19,738 nucleotides of DNA from NCBI GenBank assembly GCA_050329415.1, contig JBHJOS010000117.1, positions 1 to 19,738 on the forward strand, read 5' to 3'. Source of the stretch: JANNOG01 sp050329415 (GTDB lineage: Bacteria > Actinomycetota > Actinomycetes > Actinomycetales > JBBAYJ01). Within the stretch, counting starts at the first letter, position 1. Every line of letters begins with the position of its first letter. Below, piece after piece: positions 7,425-14,987 of this stretch. The notes beneath the pieces are model-generated. The model saw only the letters and a program-made list of their open reading frames with translations. It had not been told where the DNA came from and made no database searches. Both the position numbers and the translations under genes were made by a program.

Positions 7425-7430
7425 ATGTTA
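7425..7430 (-). promoter_or_regulatory. Possible -10 element of the AAA_14 ATPase gene
   Basis: TAACAT on the minus strand lies directly after the repeat array and six bases before GTG 7418, compatible with a leaderless transcript. The bases 17 bp further up are inside the last repeat (TGATCA), a weak -35. If this promoter is used, the repeats are upstream DNA sites rather than part of the transcript. Confidence 0.35.
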
Positions 7431-7517
7431 CCGCGGATCCGTCCGCATGATCACCGCGGATCCGTCCGCATGATCACCGCGGATCCGTCCGCATCATCAC
7501 CGCGGATCCGTCCGCAT
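7428..7517 (-). other. Four identical six-codon mini-ORFs (MRTDPR-stop) in the repeat array
   Basis: Read on the minus strand, each repeat unit contains ATG CGG ACG GAT CCG CGG followed by a stop. The four lie at 7497-7517 (TGA), 7474-7494 (TGA), 7451-7471 (TGA) and 7428-7448 (TAA). The first ATG lies four bases after the dapC stop. The period of 23 is not a multiple of three, so each copy restarts in a new frame. None has a good ribosome-binding site, so translation would need re-initiation from dapC. They may be a chance consequence of the repeat. Confidence 0.35.
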
Positions 7518-7521
7518 CGGG
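7430..7521. repeat. Four tandem copies of a 23-bp repeat
   Basis: Units begin at 7430, 7453, 7476 and 7499 and share ACCGCGGATCCGTCCGCAT. Units 1 and 2 end GATC, unit 3 ends CATC, and the last unit diverges after its shared first 20 bases (7499-7518). Each contains the inverted repeat GCGGA-TCCG-TCCGC, and therefore can form a 5-bp hairpin with a four-base loop. The array fills the gap between the dapC stop (7522) and the ATPase start (7418). There are no unique spacers, so it is not CRISPR. It may be an operator array, a compound terminator, or a variable-number repeat. Confidence 0.95.
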
Positions 7522-8706
7522 TCACAGCCGAGCGAGCCTGGCGATCCCCTCGTCCAGGGACTCGTCGCGCTTGCCGAACGTGAACCGGACCAGGTGTCGC
7601 CCGGCAACGGGGTCGGCGTGGAACACCTGCATCGGGACGGCGGCCACCCCGCACCGGGCCGGCAGGGACCGGCAGAACTCCAGGCCGTCGTCCTCCCCCA
7701 GTGGCCGGATGTCCGCGGCGACGAAGTACGTCCCGGCCGAGTGCAGCACCCCGAAGCCCGCCGCCGCGAGTCCCGCCGACAGCCGGTCCCGCTTGGCTCG
7801 CATGTCGACGGTGAACGCCTCGAAGTACGAGTCGGGCAGTCCCAGGGCCAGGGCGACCGCGGGCTGGAACGGCGCCCCGTTCGTGTACGTGAGGAACTGC
7901 TTGACCCGGGTGAGCGCGGACACCAGCGGCAACGGCCCGCAGGCCCACCCGATCTTCCACCCGGTGCAGGAGAACGACTTCCCCGCCGACGACACCTGCA
8001 GCGTGCGCTCCCGCATCCCGGGCAAGCCCGCCAGCGACACGTGCTCGCCGTCGAGCACGAGGTGCTCGTACACCTCGTCGGTGACCGCGACCGCGTCGTG
8101 CTCGCGGCAGAGCCCGGCGAGCAGCCCCAGCTCCTCCCGGCTCAGCACCGCCCCCGTCGGATTGTGCGGCGAGTTGAGCAGCAACAGCCGCGTCCGCGGG
8201 CCGAAGGCGGCGCGAGCGGCTGCGGGATCGACCGAGAACCGGCCGGCCGCGCCCGGGCGCAGCGGGACCGGCCGCAGCACCGCGCCGGCCAGCGCCGCCG
8301 CAGCGGCATAGGAGTCGTACGTCGGGTCGAGGACGACGACCTCGTCTCCCGCCTCGCACAGGGCGAGGACGGCCGCGGTCACCGCCTCGGTGGCCCCGGC
8401 GGTCACGACGATCTCGGTGTCGGGGTCGTAGGCGAGGTCGTGGAAGCGCCGCTGGTGATCCGCCACCGCCCGGCGCAGCTCCGGGGTGCCGGGCCCGGGA
8501 GGGTACTGGTTGTGCCCGTCGCGCACCGCCCGGACGGCGGCCTCGATCATCTCCGGCGGGCCGTCGAAGTCGGGGAAGCCCTGGCCGAGGTTCACCGCGC
8601 CGGTTCGGGCGGCCAGCGCCGACATCTCCGCGAAGATCGTGGTCCCGAACCCACGCATCCGGGCGACCAGCGGATCAGCCCCGGAGGTGGCCCCGACCTG
8701 CGTCAC
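7522..8706 (-). CDS. dapC: Fold-type I PLP aminotransferase, DapC-like (N-succinyldiaminopimelate aminotransferase)
   Basis: This cytoplasmic aminotransferase of 394 residues closely follows, from memory, the Mycobacterium tuberculosis DapC (Rv0858c) pattern. Shared landmarks are TTIFAEMSALAARTGAVNLGQ, NQYPPGPG, VTAGATEA, LLNSPHNPTGAVLS, TDEVYEHLVLDG, SSAGKSFSCTGWKIGWACGP with the PLP lysine K243, GAPFQPAVALAL, and HLVRFTFGKRDESLDEGI with the carboxylate-binding arginine. DapC transfers the amino group from glutamate in the succinylase branch of lysine/diaminopimelate synthesis; related enzymes act on methionine or kynurenine, so substrate is inferred. The start is GTG 8706, whose GTGA overlaps the stop of the upstream membrane protein gene, implying translational coupling. 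The stop lies directly against the 23-bp repeat array. Confidence 0.85.
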   Translation of the reverse strand: MTQVGATSGADPLVARMRGFGTTIFAEMSALAARTGAVNLGQGFPDFDGPPEMIEAAVRAVRDGHNQYPPGPGTPELRRAVADHQRRFHDLAYDPDTEIVVTAGATEAVTAAVLALCEAGDEVVVLDPTYDSYAAAAALAGAVLRPVPLRPGAAGRFSVDPAAARAAFGPRTRLLLLNSPHNPTGAVLSREELGLLAGLCREHDAVAVTDEVYEHLVLDGEHVSLAGLPGMRERTLQVSSAGKSFSCTGWKIGWACGPLPLVSALTRVKQFLTYTNGAPFQPAVALALGLPDSYFEAFTVDMRAKRDRLSAGLAAAGFGVLHSAGTYFVAADIRPLGEDDGLEFCRSLPARCGVAAVPMQVFHADPVAGRHLVRFTFGKRDESLDEGIARLARL

Positions 8707-9629
8707 CCCTGCCGCCCGCGGCTCAGTCCGGCAGCGTCCCGCAACCGACGACGAGCCTGGTCGAGAAGGTCGCCGTCGACGGCCAGACCCCGCTCGGCGG
8801 CGACTGTCCGCCCCGCGTCACCCGTGCCGTGGGCGGCGGCCGCCGTGTCGATCGACCGCCGGTAGGTCTCGATCGCGTCGCTCAGGGCCGCTCCCGCTCG
8901 TCGGAGATCTGCACTGCCCGCATCCGTGGCGAGCGCGGCCGCGTGGTCGAGGGCGACACCGATCCGCTCCTCCACCAGCGCCCAGCGGTCGGACGACTCG
9001 GACCGGATCTCGACGGTGTCACCGGGCGCGTCCGGGGGGGCCGCGAGCCGGCCGCCTCGCCACCGCAGCAAGGGTTCGTCCACCTGGCTTCGGACCCACG
9101 CCAGCTGGGCATCGGCGTCGGCGGCCCGGTCCCGGTCCGCTTGGCCCACGCGGCGCCGGCCCAGCGCAGCGGCCAGGACAGCCACCAGAGCGGCCGCGGC
9201 GAGCGCGAGCAGCGCCCAGGCCCACCACGGGAAGCCGCCCTCGGCGGCTGTCGGCTCCGGCTGCGGCGATCCGGTGGGTTCCGGGGACGGCGTCGCCGTC
9301 ACGGTCGTGGTGGCGGTGGCGGTCTGGGTGGCCGTCTGGGTGGCCGTGGCCGTGGCCGTCACGGTCGCCGGCGGGGCTGCCACGTCGTCGCCGCCCTCGG
9401 CGCCGTCGTCCCCGCCGGGCAGGTCCGGCAGCGGGATGCTCGGCAGGTCCGGCAGGGAGACGTCCGGCAGGTCCGGCAGCCGGGTCGGCACTCCCTCGGG
9501 CAGCTGGGTCGGCACCTGCGTCGGGATCTCGGTCGGCAGCCCGGCGTCCTGACCCTCCTGCCCGCACGCCGGGACCGCAGCCGGGGCCATGGCGAGAACG
9601 ATGATCGGCACGACCAGCCGCGCACGCAT
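8703..9629 (-). CDS. Predicted lipoprotein/membrane protein with LPDLP repeats and Thr-Ala-rich stalk
   Basis: I do not recognise a family. The 308 residues start with a signal sequence MRARLVVPIIVLAMAPAAVPAC, in which C22 could be a lipobox cysteine. This is followed by a Pro-rich segment (31-73) with a three-fold eight-residue LPDLPxxx repeat, an acidic linker, and a low-complexity stretch of alternating Thr and Ala (88-113). One transmembrane helix (135-157, WWAWALLALAAAALVAV) ends in GRRRVG, so the C-terminal 150 residues should be cytoplasmic. That region is Asp/Ala/Arg-rich and probably helical, with a possible nucleotide-free structural role. The layout suggests an extracytoplasmic stalk anchored at the membrane. 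ATG 9629 is six bases after the -10-like TAGCCT (9641-9636), so it may be leaderless. Its stop overlaps the dapC start. Confidence 0.75.
   Translation of the reverse strand: MRARLVVPIIVLAMAPAAVPACGQEGQDAGLPTEIPTQVPTQLPEGVPTRLPDLPDVSLPDLPSIPLPDLPGGDDGAEGGDDVAAPPATVTATATATQTATQTATATTTVTATPSPEPTGSPQPEPTAAEGGFPWWAWALLALAAAALVAVLAAALGRRRVGQADRDRAADADAQLAWVRSQVDEPLLRWRGGRLAAPPDAPGDTVEIRSESSDRWALVEERIGVALDHAAALATDAGSADLRRAGAALSDAIETYRRSIDTAAAAHGTGDAGRTVAAERGLAVDGDLLDQARRRLRDAAGLSRGRQG
9418..9479. repeat. 24-bp-period in-gene repeat encoding LPDLP units
   Basis: GGCAGGTCCGGCAG occurs at 9418, 9442 and 9466. The 24-bp period equals eight codons and produces the LPDLP repeats of the membrane protein. 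In-frame repeats of this type can change copy number. Confidence 0.8.
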
Positions 9630-9635
9630 GACACG

Positions 9636-9641
9636 AGGCTA
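9636..9641 (-). promoter_or_regulatory. Possible -10 element of the LPDLP membrane protein-dapC operon
   Basis: TAGCCT on the minus strand lies six bases before ATG 9629. No clear -35 was seen. The position fits a leaderless transcript. Confidence 0.3.
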
Positions 9642-9694
9642 CGTCGTGACAGCGTCCGCGACGGTCCGCCACTGTTCCGGGGCCCGGCACCCAC

Positions 9695-9700
9695 TACGGT
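9695..9700 (+). promoter_or_regulatory. Possible -10 element of the AI-2E transporter gene
   Basis: TACGGT lies six bases before GTG 9707, again the leaderless arrangement. The -35 region is not recognisable. Confidence 0.3.
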
Positions 9701-9706
9701 GCCCCC

Positions 9707-10915
9707 GTGTCCGGTCCGGTGACGGCTCCCGAAGCCACCCCTGCGCGTTCGGCGGGCCTGCCCGGCCCCGTCGTCGTCCTCGTCGGTCTCGCCAGCGCGG
9801 CGATCGTCCTCGGGGCGATGCGCGTCGCCCAGGACATCCTGGGGCCCGCGATCCTCGCCCTGGTCATCGCCATCGCGGTGTCCCCGCTGCAGGCGTGGCT
9901 GGCGGCCCGAGTACCGAGCTGGCTCGCGATCATCACGACCGTCGTCGCGACGTTCGCCGCTCTGTCGGCGTTCGTCACCGCCATCGGCTGGTCGCTCTTC
10001 GAGTTCGGCACCGAGATCCCCCGCTACCAGAGCGAGTTCAACGAGCTGGTGGACAACCTCTCCGCAGCGGCCGAGGACTTCGGCGTCAGCGACGGGCAGG
10101 TGGACGACGTCCTGGGGCTGGTCGACTTCGGGGCCGTGGCCGGGGTGGCGCTCGACCTCGCGCAGGGCCTGTACGGGGCGCTGACGGCCCTGTCCTTCAT
10201 CGTCGCGCTGCTGTTCTTCCTGCTGGTCGACGGCGGATCGTTCGGCCGCAGGTTCGCCGCCGTCCGCCGGTTCCGCCCGGAGGTGGCCCGGTCCCTGTCG
10301 GAGTTCGCCGGCGGGGTCCGCCGCTACCTCGTCGTCACCACGGTCTTCGGCCTCGTGGTCGCGGCGTTCGACGTCGTGTTCCTGCTCATCGTCGGAGTCC
10401 CCCTGGCCTTCGTCTGGGGCGTGCTGGCATTTCTCACCGGCTACATCCCCACCATCGGGCTCATCCTCGGGCTCGTCCCCCCGGTGGTCATCGCCCTGCT
10501 CGAGGACGGCTGGCCGACCGCCCTGCTCGTCCTGGTCGGCTACATCGTCATCAACAACACCATCCAGAACGTGGTCCAGCCCAAGTTCATCGGCGACGCG
10601 GTCGGCTTCAACATCGCCACGTCGTTCCTGTCCCTGGTGGTGTGGGGCTTCGTCCTGGGCCCGCTCGGGGCGCTGCTCGCGATCCCGATGTCGCTGCTCG
10701 CCCGGGCGGTGCTCTCGGACCGCGACCCGCGCCACCGCTGGCTGGGTGTGCTCCTGAGCGACCGGCCGCCTGCCGACGACGAGGTGCACCGGCTCGCGGT
10801 GGCCACCGGGGCCGAGGCGCCACCCTCGTCCGAGGTCCCTTCGGCGGCCCCGGCCGCAGGGCCGCCCGCGGAGCCACCCGACGTGCCCGAGCCGAGGTCC
10901 GACCCCGCCGGCTGA
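9707..10915 (+). CDS. AI-2E family transporter (YdiK/TqsA/PerM-like membrane protein)
   Basis: The 402-residue protein is polytopic and has the AI-2E/UPF0118 order: two N-terminal helices (VVVLVGLASAAIVLGAM; ILGPAILALVIAIAVSPLQ), a third around IITTVVATFAALSAFV, an extracytoplasmic soluble segment (about 103-155), then four or five helices. The signature GYIPTIGLILGLVPPVVIALL and the later INNTIQNVVQPKFIGDAVGFN, close to the family 'N-x-x-QP-x-x-x-G' motif, make the call firm. Members export or gate small molecules or ions, such as autoinducer-2 in TqsA or Na+/H+ in others; the substrate here is unknown. The C-terminus (about 365-402) is a Pro/Ala-rich cytoplasmic tail. The gene is divergent from the LPDLP protein and begins a same-strand run of three genes. 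Confidence 0.9.
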   Translation: MSGPVTAPEATPARSAGLPGPVVVLVGLASAAIVLGAMRVAQDILGPAILALVIAIAVSPLQAWLAARVPSWLAIITTVVATFAALSAFVTAIGWSLFEFGTEIPRYQSEFNELVDNLSAAAEDFGVSDGQVDDVLGLVDFGAVAGVALDLAQGLYGALTALSFIVALLFFLLVDGGSFGRRFAAVRRFRPEVARSLSEFAGGVRRYLVVTTVFGLVVAAFDVVFLLIVGVPLAFVWGVLAFLTGYIPTIGLILGLVPPVVIALLEDGWPTALLVLVGYIVINNTIQNVVQPKFIGDAVGFNIATSFLSLVVWGFVLGPLGALLAIPMSLLARAVLSDRDPRHRWLGVLLSDRPPADDEVHRLAVATGAEAPPSSEVPSAAPAAGPPAEPPDVPEPRSDPAG

Positions 10916-10969
10916 CCGCCGCGGCCGAGTACCGGCCCGTCCGAGGCGCGTCCGGGGAGAGTGGTCGCC

Positions 10970-11614
10970 ATGTGGTCGCAGGTCGTCCTCTGGTGGGACG
11001 CCCTGCTCCTCGACCCCGACGCGTACCGCGGGGTGCTGGGACCGGGCGGGGTCTGGGCCGCCCTGGGGGTGGTCGCCGTCGGCGGCGTCTCCCAGCTGGT
11101 CGGGCAGAGCGTCGTGCTCTTCCTCAACCACGTCCGGCCGGTGCGGTTCCTGCTCTCCCTGGGCCTGGCGGCCGGGACTTTCGCCGCCGAGGTGGCGGTG
11201 TGGGGGGTCGGCATCTGGCTGACCGCACTCGCGGTGGCCGGGCTCGACCTCGGGGTCGTCGACATCCTCGCCGTGGTCGCCCTCGCCCACGCCCCGTTCG
11301 TCCTGGCGTTCTTCCTGCTGCTGCCGTACTACGGGCCACCCGTCCAGCGGGCGCTGGAGATCTGGACCCTGCTCTGCCTCGCCGTCGGCCTGGACGCGGT
11401 GACCGGCTGGTCGCTGGGCGAGCTGACGCTGGCGATCGCCCTCGGGTACGCGTTCACCCTGCTCGTCAAGGTCGCCCTGGGGCGCTGGGTGGCGGCGCTG
11501 GACCGGTGGCTGTGGCGGACCGCGACGGGTGCCCGGCTGCGCATCCGGGTCGAGGACGCGCTCGCCGCCATGAAGGAGCGGGCCGTCGGCGACGCCCGGT
11601 GGTTCCGCTCGTGA
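10970..11614 (+). CDS. Integral membrane protein of unknown function (Yip1-like appearance)
   Basis: I do not recognise this protein with confidence. The 214 residues contain about five hydrophobic segments, including GGVWAALGVVAVGGVSQLVG, FLLSLGLAAGTFAAEVAVWGVGIW, ILAVVALAHAPFVLAFFLLLPYYGP and LTLAIALGYAFTLLVKV. The 'L-A-H-A-P-F-V-x-x-F-F-L-L-P-Y-Y-G' stretch in the fourth helix resembles the YIP1-domain pattern. A short basic amphipathic tail (RLRIRVEDALAAMKERAVGD) ends it. ATG 10970 is chosen over GTG 10961 because GGGGAG (10954-10959) is well spaced only for the ATG. Its stop overlaps the next gene's GTG (GTGA), so the two are translationally coupled and probably act together. It follows the AI-2E transporter by 54 bp. 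Confidence 0.7.
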   Translation: MWSQVVLWWDALLLDPDAYRGVLGPGGVWAALGVVAVGGVSQLVGQSVVLFLNHVRPVRFLLSLGLAAGTFAAEVAVWGVGIWLTALAVAGLDLGVVDILAVVALAHAPFVLAFFLLLPYYGPPVQRALEIWTLLCLAVGLDAVTGWSLGELTLAIALGYAFTLLVKVALGRWVAALDRWLWRTATGARLRIRVEDALAAMKERAVGDARWFRS

Positions 11615-12594
11615 GCGAGGTCCTCGCCGTCCTCCTGCTGGTGCTGGTCGCCCTGCTGGCTGCGCTGCTCGTGGCGCCCCTGGAGTCACTGGGCTGGTGG
11701 GCGGGCTGGTTCGGTCGCCGCGACGAGCTGGAGCGGGACATCGAAGTGGCCCGCCAAGGGTCCCGCCGTCCCTCGTCGACGAGCGGGAACGACGGCTGGG
11801 TGGTCTTCCTGTCCGGGATCGGCGCCATCTCCGGAACGGAGCTGCTGGCGACGGAGGCCGAGTTCCTCCGACTGCTCGACCGGCGCCTGCCACGGGTCAC
11901 CGTCGTCACCGACGTCTTCCCGTACGCCGCGGGCGGCGACGGGCTGACCGGGCGGCGGGCGTTCGCGCGGCTCTGGCGGCTGCTGTCCCGGATGCGGCTG
12001 CGCGGCGGCCACGTCCTCGTCAACCTCGTCAACCTGCGCAACCTGTTCCAGGTGCTCGTGTCCGCCGACAGCCGGTACGGCCCGGTGTTCAACTACGGCA
12101 CGTCGCGGCAGGTGCTGCTCGGGCTGCTGCGCGCGGGCTACCGGCCGGAGGACCGCCGGCCCGTCTTCCTCCTCGGCTCCAGCGGCGGCGGGCAGATCGC
12201 GATCGGGGCGGTGCCCTTCCTCGAGGAGACCCTCGGCGCCCCGGTCGAGGTCATCTCGCTGGGCGGGGTGATGTCGTCCGACCCCGGGCTGCGGGCGGTC
12301 GACCACCTCGCCCACATCCACGGCAGCCTGGACAGCATCCAGGCCCTCGGCGGGCGGGTGTTCCCGTCGCGGTGGCCGACGTCGCCGAGGTCGGAGTGGA
12401 ACCGGGCGCTGCGCGAGGGCCGGATCGAGAAGATCGGCGTCGGCCCCCTGCGCCACCAGGGCACGGGCGGCTACCTGGACGGCACGACGACGCTGCCCGA
12501 GGGCGACACCTGCCGGGACCGGACACTGGCGACCGTGGTGTCGGTCGTCGAGCGACGCCTGGCCGTCCACGCCGCGGACCGGGCGGCCGGCTGA
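11611..12594 (+). CDS. Membrane-anchored protein with possible alpha/beta-hydrolase core
   Basis: The product is 327 residues long. An N-terminal hydrophobic helix (4-24, VLAVLLLVLVALLAALLVAP) and an aromatic WWAGWFGRR segment would tether it to the membrane. The soluble part shows beta-strand/turn features of an alpha/beta hydrolase: GWVVFLSGIG (62-71), VTVVTDVFPY (97-106), and a nucleophile-elbow-like sequence PVFLLGSSGGGQIA (184-197) with G189-x-S191-x-G193. A later HGS/HIHGSLD (235-241) could supply part of a triad, but Asp and His are not assigned. I recognise no named family. Substrate is unknown; lipid or peptidoglycan-linked esters are only guesses. It starts at GTG 11611 in GTGA overlap with the membrane protein upstream. 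It ends 22 bp from the convergent GGDEF-EAL gene with no strong terminator between. Confidence 0.7.
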   Translation: MSEVLAVLLLVLVALLAALLVAPLESLGWWAGWFGRRDELERDIEVARQGSRRPSSTSGNDGWVVFLSGIGAISGTELLATEAEFLRLLDRRLPRVTVVTDVFPYAAGGDGLTGRRAFARLWRLLSRMRLRGGHVLVNLVNLRNLFQVLVSADSRYGPVFNYGTSRQVLLGLLRAGYRPEDRRPVFLLGSSGGGQIAIGAVPFLEETLGAPVEVISLGGVMSSDPGLRAVDHLAHIHGSLDSIQALGGRVFPSRWPTSPRSEWNRALREGRIEKIGVGPLRHQGTGGYLDGTTTLPEGDTCRDRTLATVVSVVERRLAVHAADRAAG

Positions 12595-12616
12595 TGGCGG
12601 CGACCGGCGGAGACGC

Positions 12617-14941
12617 TCAGCCTCCTCGGGGCAGCGGAGGCATGACGGGGGCGGTGGTCCGGGGCGGCACCGGCGCCGCCGCCCGGCGTTCGAACCAGTC
12701 GGGCACCGCCTCGGCCGGCAGCGGCCGGCTCAGGAGGTAGCCCTGGGCGAAGTCGCACCCGATGCGGCGCAGCGCCTCCATCGTGGCCTCGTCCTCGACC
12801 CCCTCCGCGACAAGGACGAGCCCGAGGGCGTGGGCCAGCTGGACGGTGGACGTGACGATGGCCCGGCCCCGGGCGTCGTCGGCGACGGCCGCGACGAAGC
12901 AGCGGTCGAGCTTGAGCTCCGTGACCGGCAGCCGCGCCAGGTACGACAGGCTGGAGTACCCGGTCCCGTAGTCGTCGATCGCGATCCCGACCCCGACGCG
13001 GCGCAGGACGGCGAGGACGGCGGCCGACCGCTCCCGGTCCTCCATCAGCAGGTTCTCGGTGACCTCGAGGACGAGCGCGGACGCCGGCACCGAGTGCGTG
13101 GTGAGCAGGCGGGCCACCTGGTCCGGGAAGCCCTCGTCGACGAGGTTGGAGGGACTGACGTTGACCGCCATGGTCGCCTCCAGGCCGGCCCGCTGCCAGG
13201 CCCGGCGCTGCTCCAGTGCCATGTCCAGCACGGTCGTCGTGAGCTGCGGCATGAGGCCGTGGGACTCCGCGAGCGGCACGAAGGCGTCGGGCTGGAGGAG
13301 CCCTCGCGACGGGTGCCGCCACCGGGCGAGCGCCTCGACCGTCGGGGTGGCCCACCCGTGCAGGGCCAGCTTCGGCTGGTAGTGGAGCTCCAGCTCCCGC
13401 CGGGGCAGCCCGCTGCGCAGCTGCTCGACGGTCGCCCACTTCGTCCTGGTGAGCCCGTCGCGGTCCTCGTCGTAGACCTCGACACCGGTACGGCGGGACT
13501 TCGCCGCGTACATCGCCATGTCTGCCCGCTGCAGCAGGTCCCGAGCCTGACGGGCATGGTCCGGTCCCACGGAGATGCCGATGCTGGCATCGACGGTGAG
13601 GGCCGTCGCACCCATCCGGAACGGATGACGCAGCTCCGCGCGCAGGTCCGTGGCGATCCGCCGGGCGGCATCGACGTCGGCGTCGGCGGCCAGCACGACG
13701 AACTCGTCCCCCCCGAGCCGGGCCAGCACGTCCCCCGGCCGCAGCTGCTGCCGCAGCCGCGGCGCGAGATCCTGCAGCAGCATGTCCCCCGCCGCGTGCC
13801 CCAGGGAGTCGTTGATCTCCTTGAACCGGTCGAGGTCCAGCAGGAGGACTGCGAACGGCCGGCCCGCGGCGACGACGCCTTCCGCGGTCTCGAGCACCTG
13901 GTAGGCGCGTCGCCGGTTGGGCAGGCCGGTGAGGTCGTCGGTGAGCGCCAACCGCCGGCTGTCGGCGAGCACCCGCACCTCCCGGAAGGTCAGCCCGGTC
14001 CGGACCAGCGCCGCGATCAGCGCGGCGAGCGCCAGTGCCCCCGCCAGGGGGTCGGCGTCGCCCGAGGCGTAGCCGGCGTAGAGCAGGGCCAGGGAGGCCA
14101 TCGCGCACAGCCCGGGCAGGGCGAGGACGCCGATCCCCTCCAGGCGGTCGGAGACGCCGGTCGCGGGACGGGAGCAGGCGGCGGCGGCGAAGGCGAGCAA
14201 CGCCAGGGGCCACCCTGCGTCCACCAGGCTTCCGTCGACATAGGTCCCCTGGGCGACCCGGACGGCGTAGACGGTGTCGGTGACGGCGAAGAGCACCAGG
14301 CCGACGACCAGCCACCACCACGCGGCCCCGGCGCCGCGCCACCCCAGCACCGCGACCCCGCCCAGCACGAGCACCAGGAGGAGCAGGTCGGCGATCGGGT
14401 AGGCGACGGTGGTGGCGACCACCGTCACGCTGCCCCCGGTGGTGGCGAGCAGGCTGCGGAACGCCAGCGCGGTGCCGAGGGCGGCCGCCGTCAGCCCCGC
14501 GACGGCACCGTCCAGCCAGACGGAGACCGGCAGGCGGCGGACCCGGCGGCGAAGCAGGAGGACCGTCGCGACGTAGGTGGCCGGGTAGAAGGCCAGCCAT
14601 GCGGCATCGGCCCACGAGGGGAACGGGATGTCGCCACCCGGCAGATAACGCAGCTGGTACACCATGGTGCCGACGACGTACGACATCACGGCCACGGCGA
14701 GTGCGACGAACGCCCACCGCTCGCGGCGGTCCTGGACGGCGCGGACCAGGGCGAGGACGACGACACCGACGCCGAAGGCGTCGTTGAGCCACACGTCGAA
14801 GCCGGTGTCGAAACCGGGCTCCGGCCGGACGCCGGGCACCAGGGACACGACGTAGGCAGCACCGAGGAGGAGCACGACCGCCCGGAGCGCGTCACGTGCG
14901 ACGGCCGCGGGAGCGCAGCGGTCGGCCGGCACCGGGCTCAC
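12617..14941 (-). CDS. Membrane-bound diguanylate cyclase/phosphodiesterase (GGDEF-EAL)
   Basis: Cyclic-di-GMP turnover protein, 774 residues from GTG 14941. The first 315 residues hold about nine to ten transmembrane helices, a MASE-like sensor region that I cannot assign to a named MASE class. The GGDEF domain (about 328-490) has DDLTGLPNRR, LDLDRFKEINDSLGH and an intact RLGGDEF (GGDEF at 410-414), plus an inhibitory I-site R401-P-G-D404 five residues before it. The EAL domain (about 505-750) keeps E536 in VEALARW, N594 in NVSPSN, E626 in LEVTE, D656-D657 in IDDYGTG, K677 in LKLD, E713 in VAEGVE and Q733 in FAQGY. Both activities therefore look possible. Longer in-frame starts exist up to 15100, but they run into the divergent kinase gene, and GTG 14941 directly precedes the first membrane helix. 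Confidence 0.93.
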   Translation of the reverse strand: MSPVPADRCAPAAVARDALRAVVLLLGAAYVVSLVPGVRPEPGFDTGFDVWLNDAFGVGVVVLALVRAVQDRRERWAFVALAVAVMSYVVGTMVYQLRYLPGGDIPFPSWADAAWLAFYPATYVATVLLLRRRVRRLPVSVWLDGAVAGLTAAALGTALAFRSLLATTGGSVTVVATTVAYPIADLLLLVLVLGGVAVLGWRGAGAAWWWLVVGLVLFAVTDTVYAVRVAQGTYVDGSLVDAGWPLALLAFAAAACSRPATGVSDRLEGIGVLALPGLCAMASLALLYAGYASGDADPLAGALALAALIAALVRTGLTFREVRVLADSRRLALTDDLTGLPNRRRAYQVLETAEGVVAAGRPFAVLLLDLDRFKEINDSLGHAAGDMLLQDLAPRLRQQLRPGDVLARLGGDEFVVLAADADVDAARRIATDLRAELRHPFRMGATALTVDASIGISVGPDHARQARDLLQRADMAMYAAKSRRTGVEVYDEDRDGLTRTKWATVEQLRSGLPRRELELHYQPKLALHGWATPTVEALARWRHPSRGLLQPDAFVPLAESHGLMPQLTTTVLDMALEQRRAWQRAGLEATMAVNVSPSNLVDEGFPDQVARLLTTHSVPASALVLEVTENLLMEDRERSAAVLAVLRRVGVGIAIDDYGTGYSSLSYLARLPVTELKLDRCFVAAVADDARGRAIVTSTVQLAHALGLVLVAEGVEDEATMEALRRIGCDFAQGYLLSRPLPAEAVPDWFERRAAAPVPPRTTAPVMPPLPRGG

Positions 14942-14987
14942 CCCGAGAATCTCGACCGGCCGGATCGGAGTCTTGAGAGGGGACGGC
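14942..14987. promoter_or_regulatory. Short divergent intergenic region with a palindrome
   Basis: The 46 bp between the divergent GGDEF-EAL and kinase starts contain CGAGA-A-TCTCG (14944-14954) and CCGGCCGG. The first could be a regulator site next to the GGDEF-EAL start codon. AGAGGGGA (14975-14982) is the ribosome-binding site of the kinase. Confidence 0.35.

Noticed and set aside
7430..7521. CRISPR array
   Set aside because: Units are directly tandem with no unique spacers and no cas genes nearby.
9298..9366. GC-rich short-period repeat as a possible regulatory microsatellite
   Set aside because: It encodes the Thr-Ala-rich stalk of the membrane protein in frame, which explains it.
9359..11893. 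An 844-codon open frame on the minus strand opposite the transporter and membrane genes
   Set aside because: It is rich in Arg, Gly, Asp and Pro with no motif, and it mirrors third-position GC of genes with clear families on the other strand.
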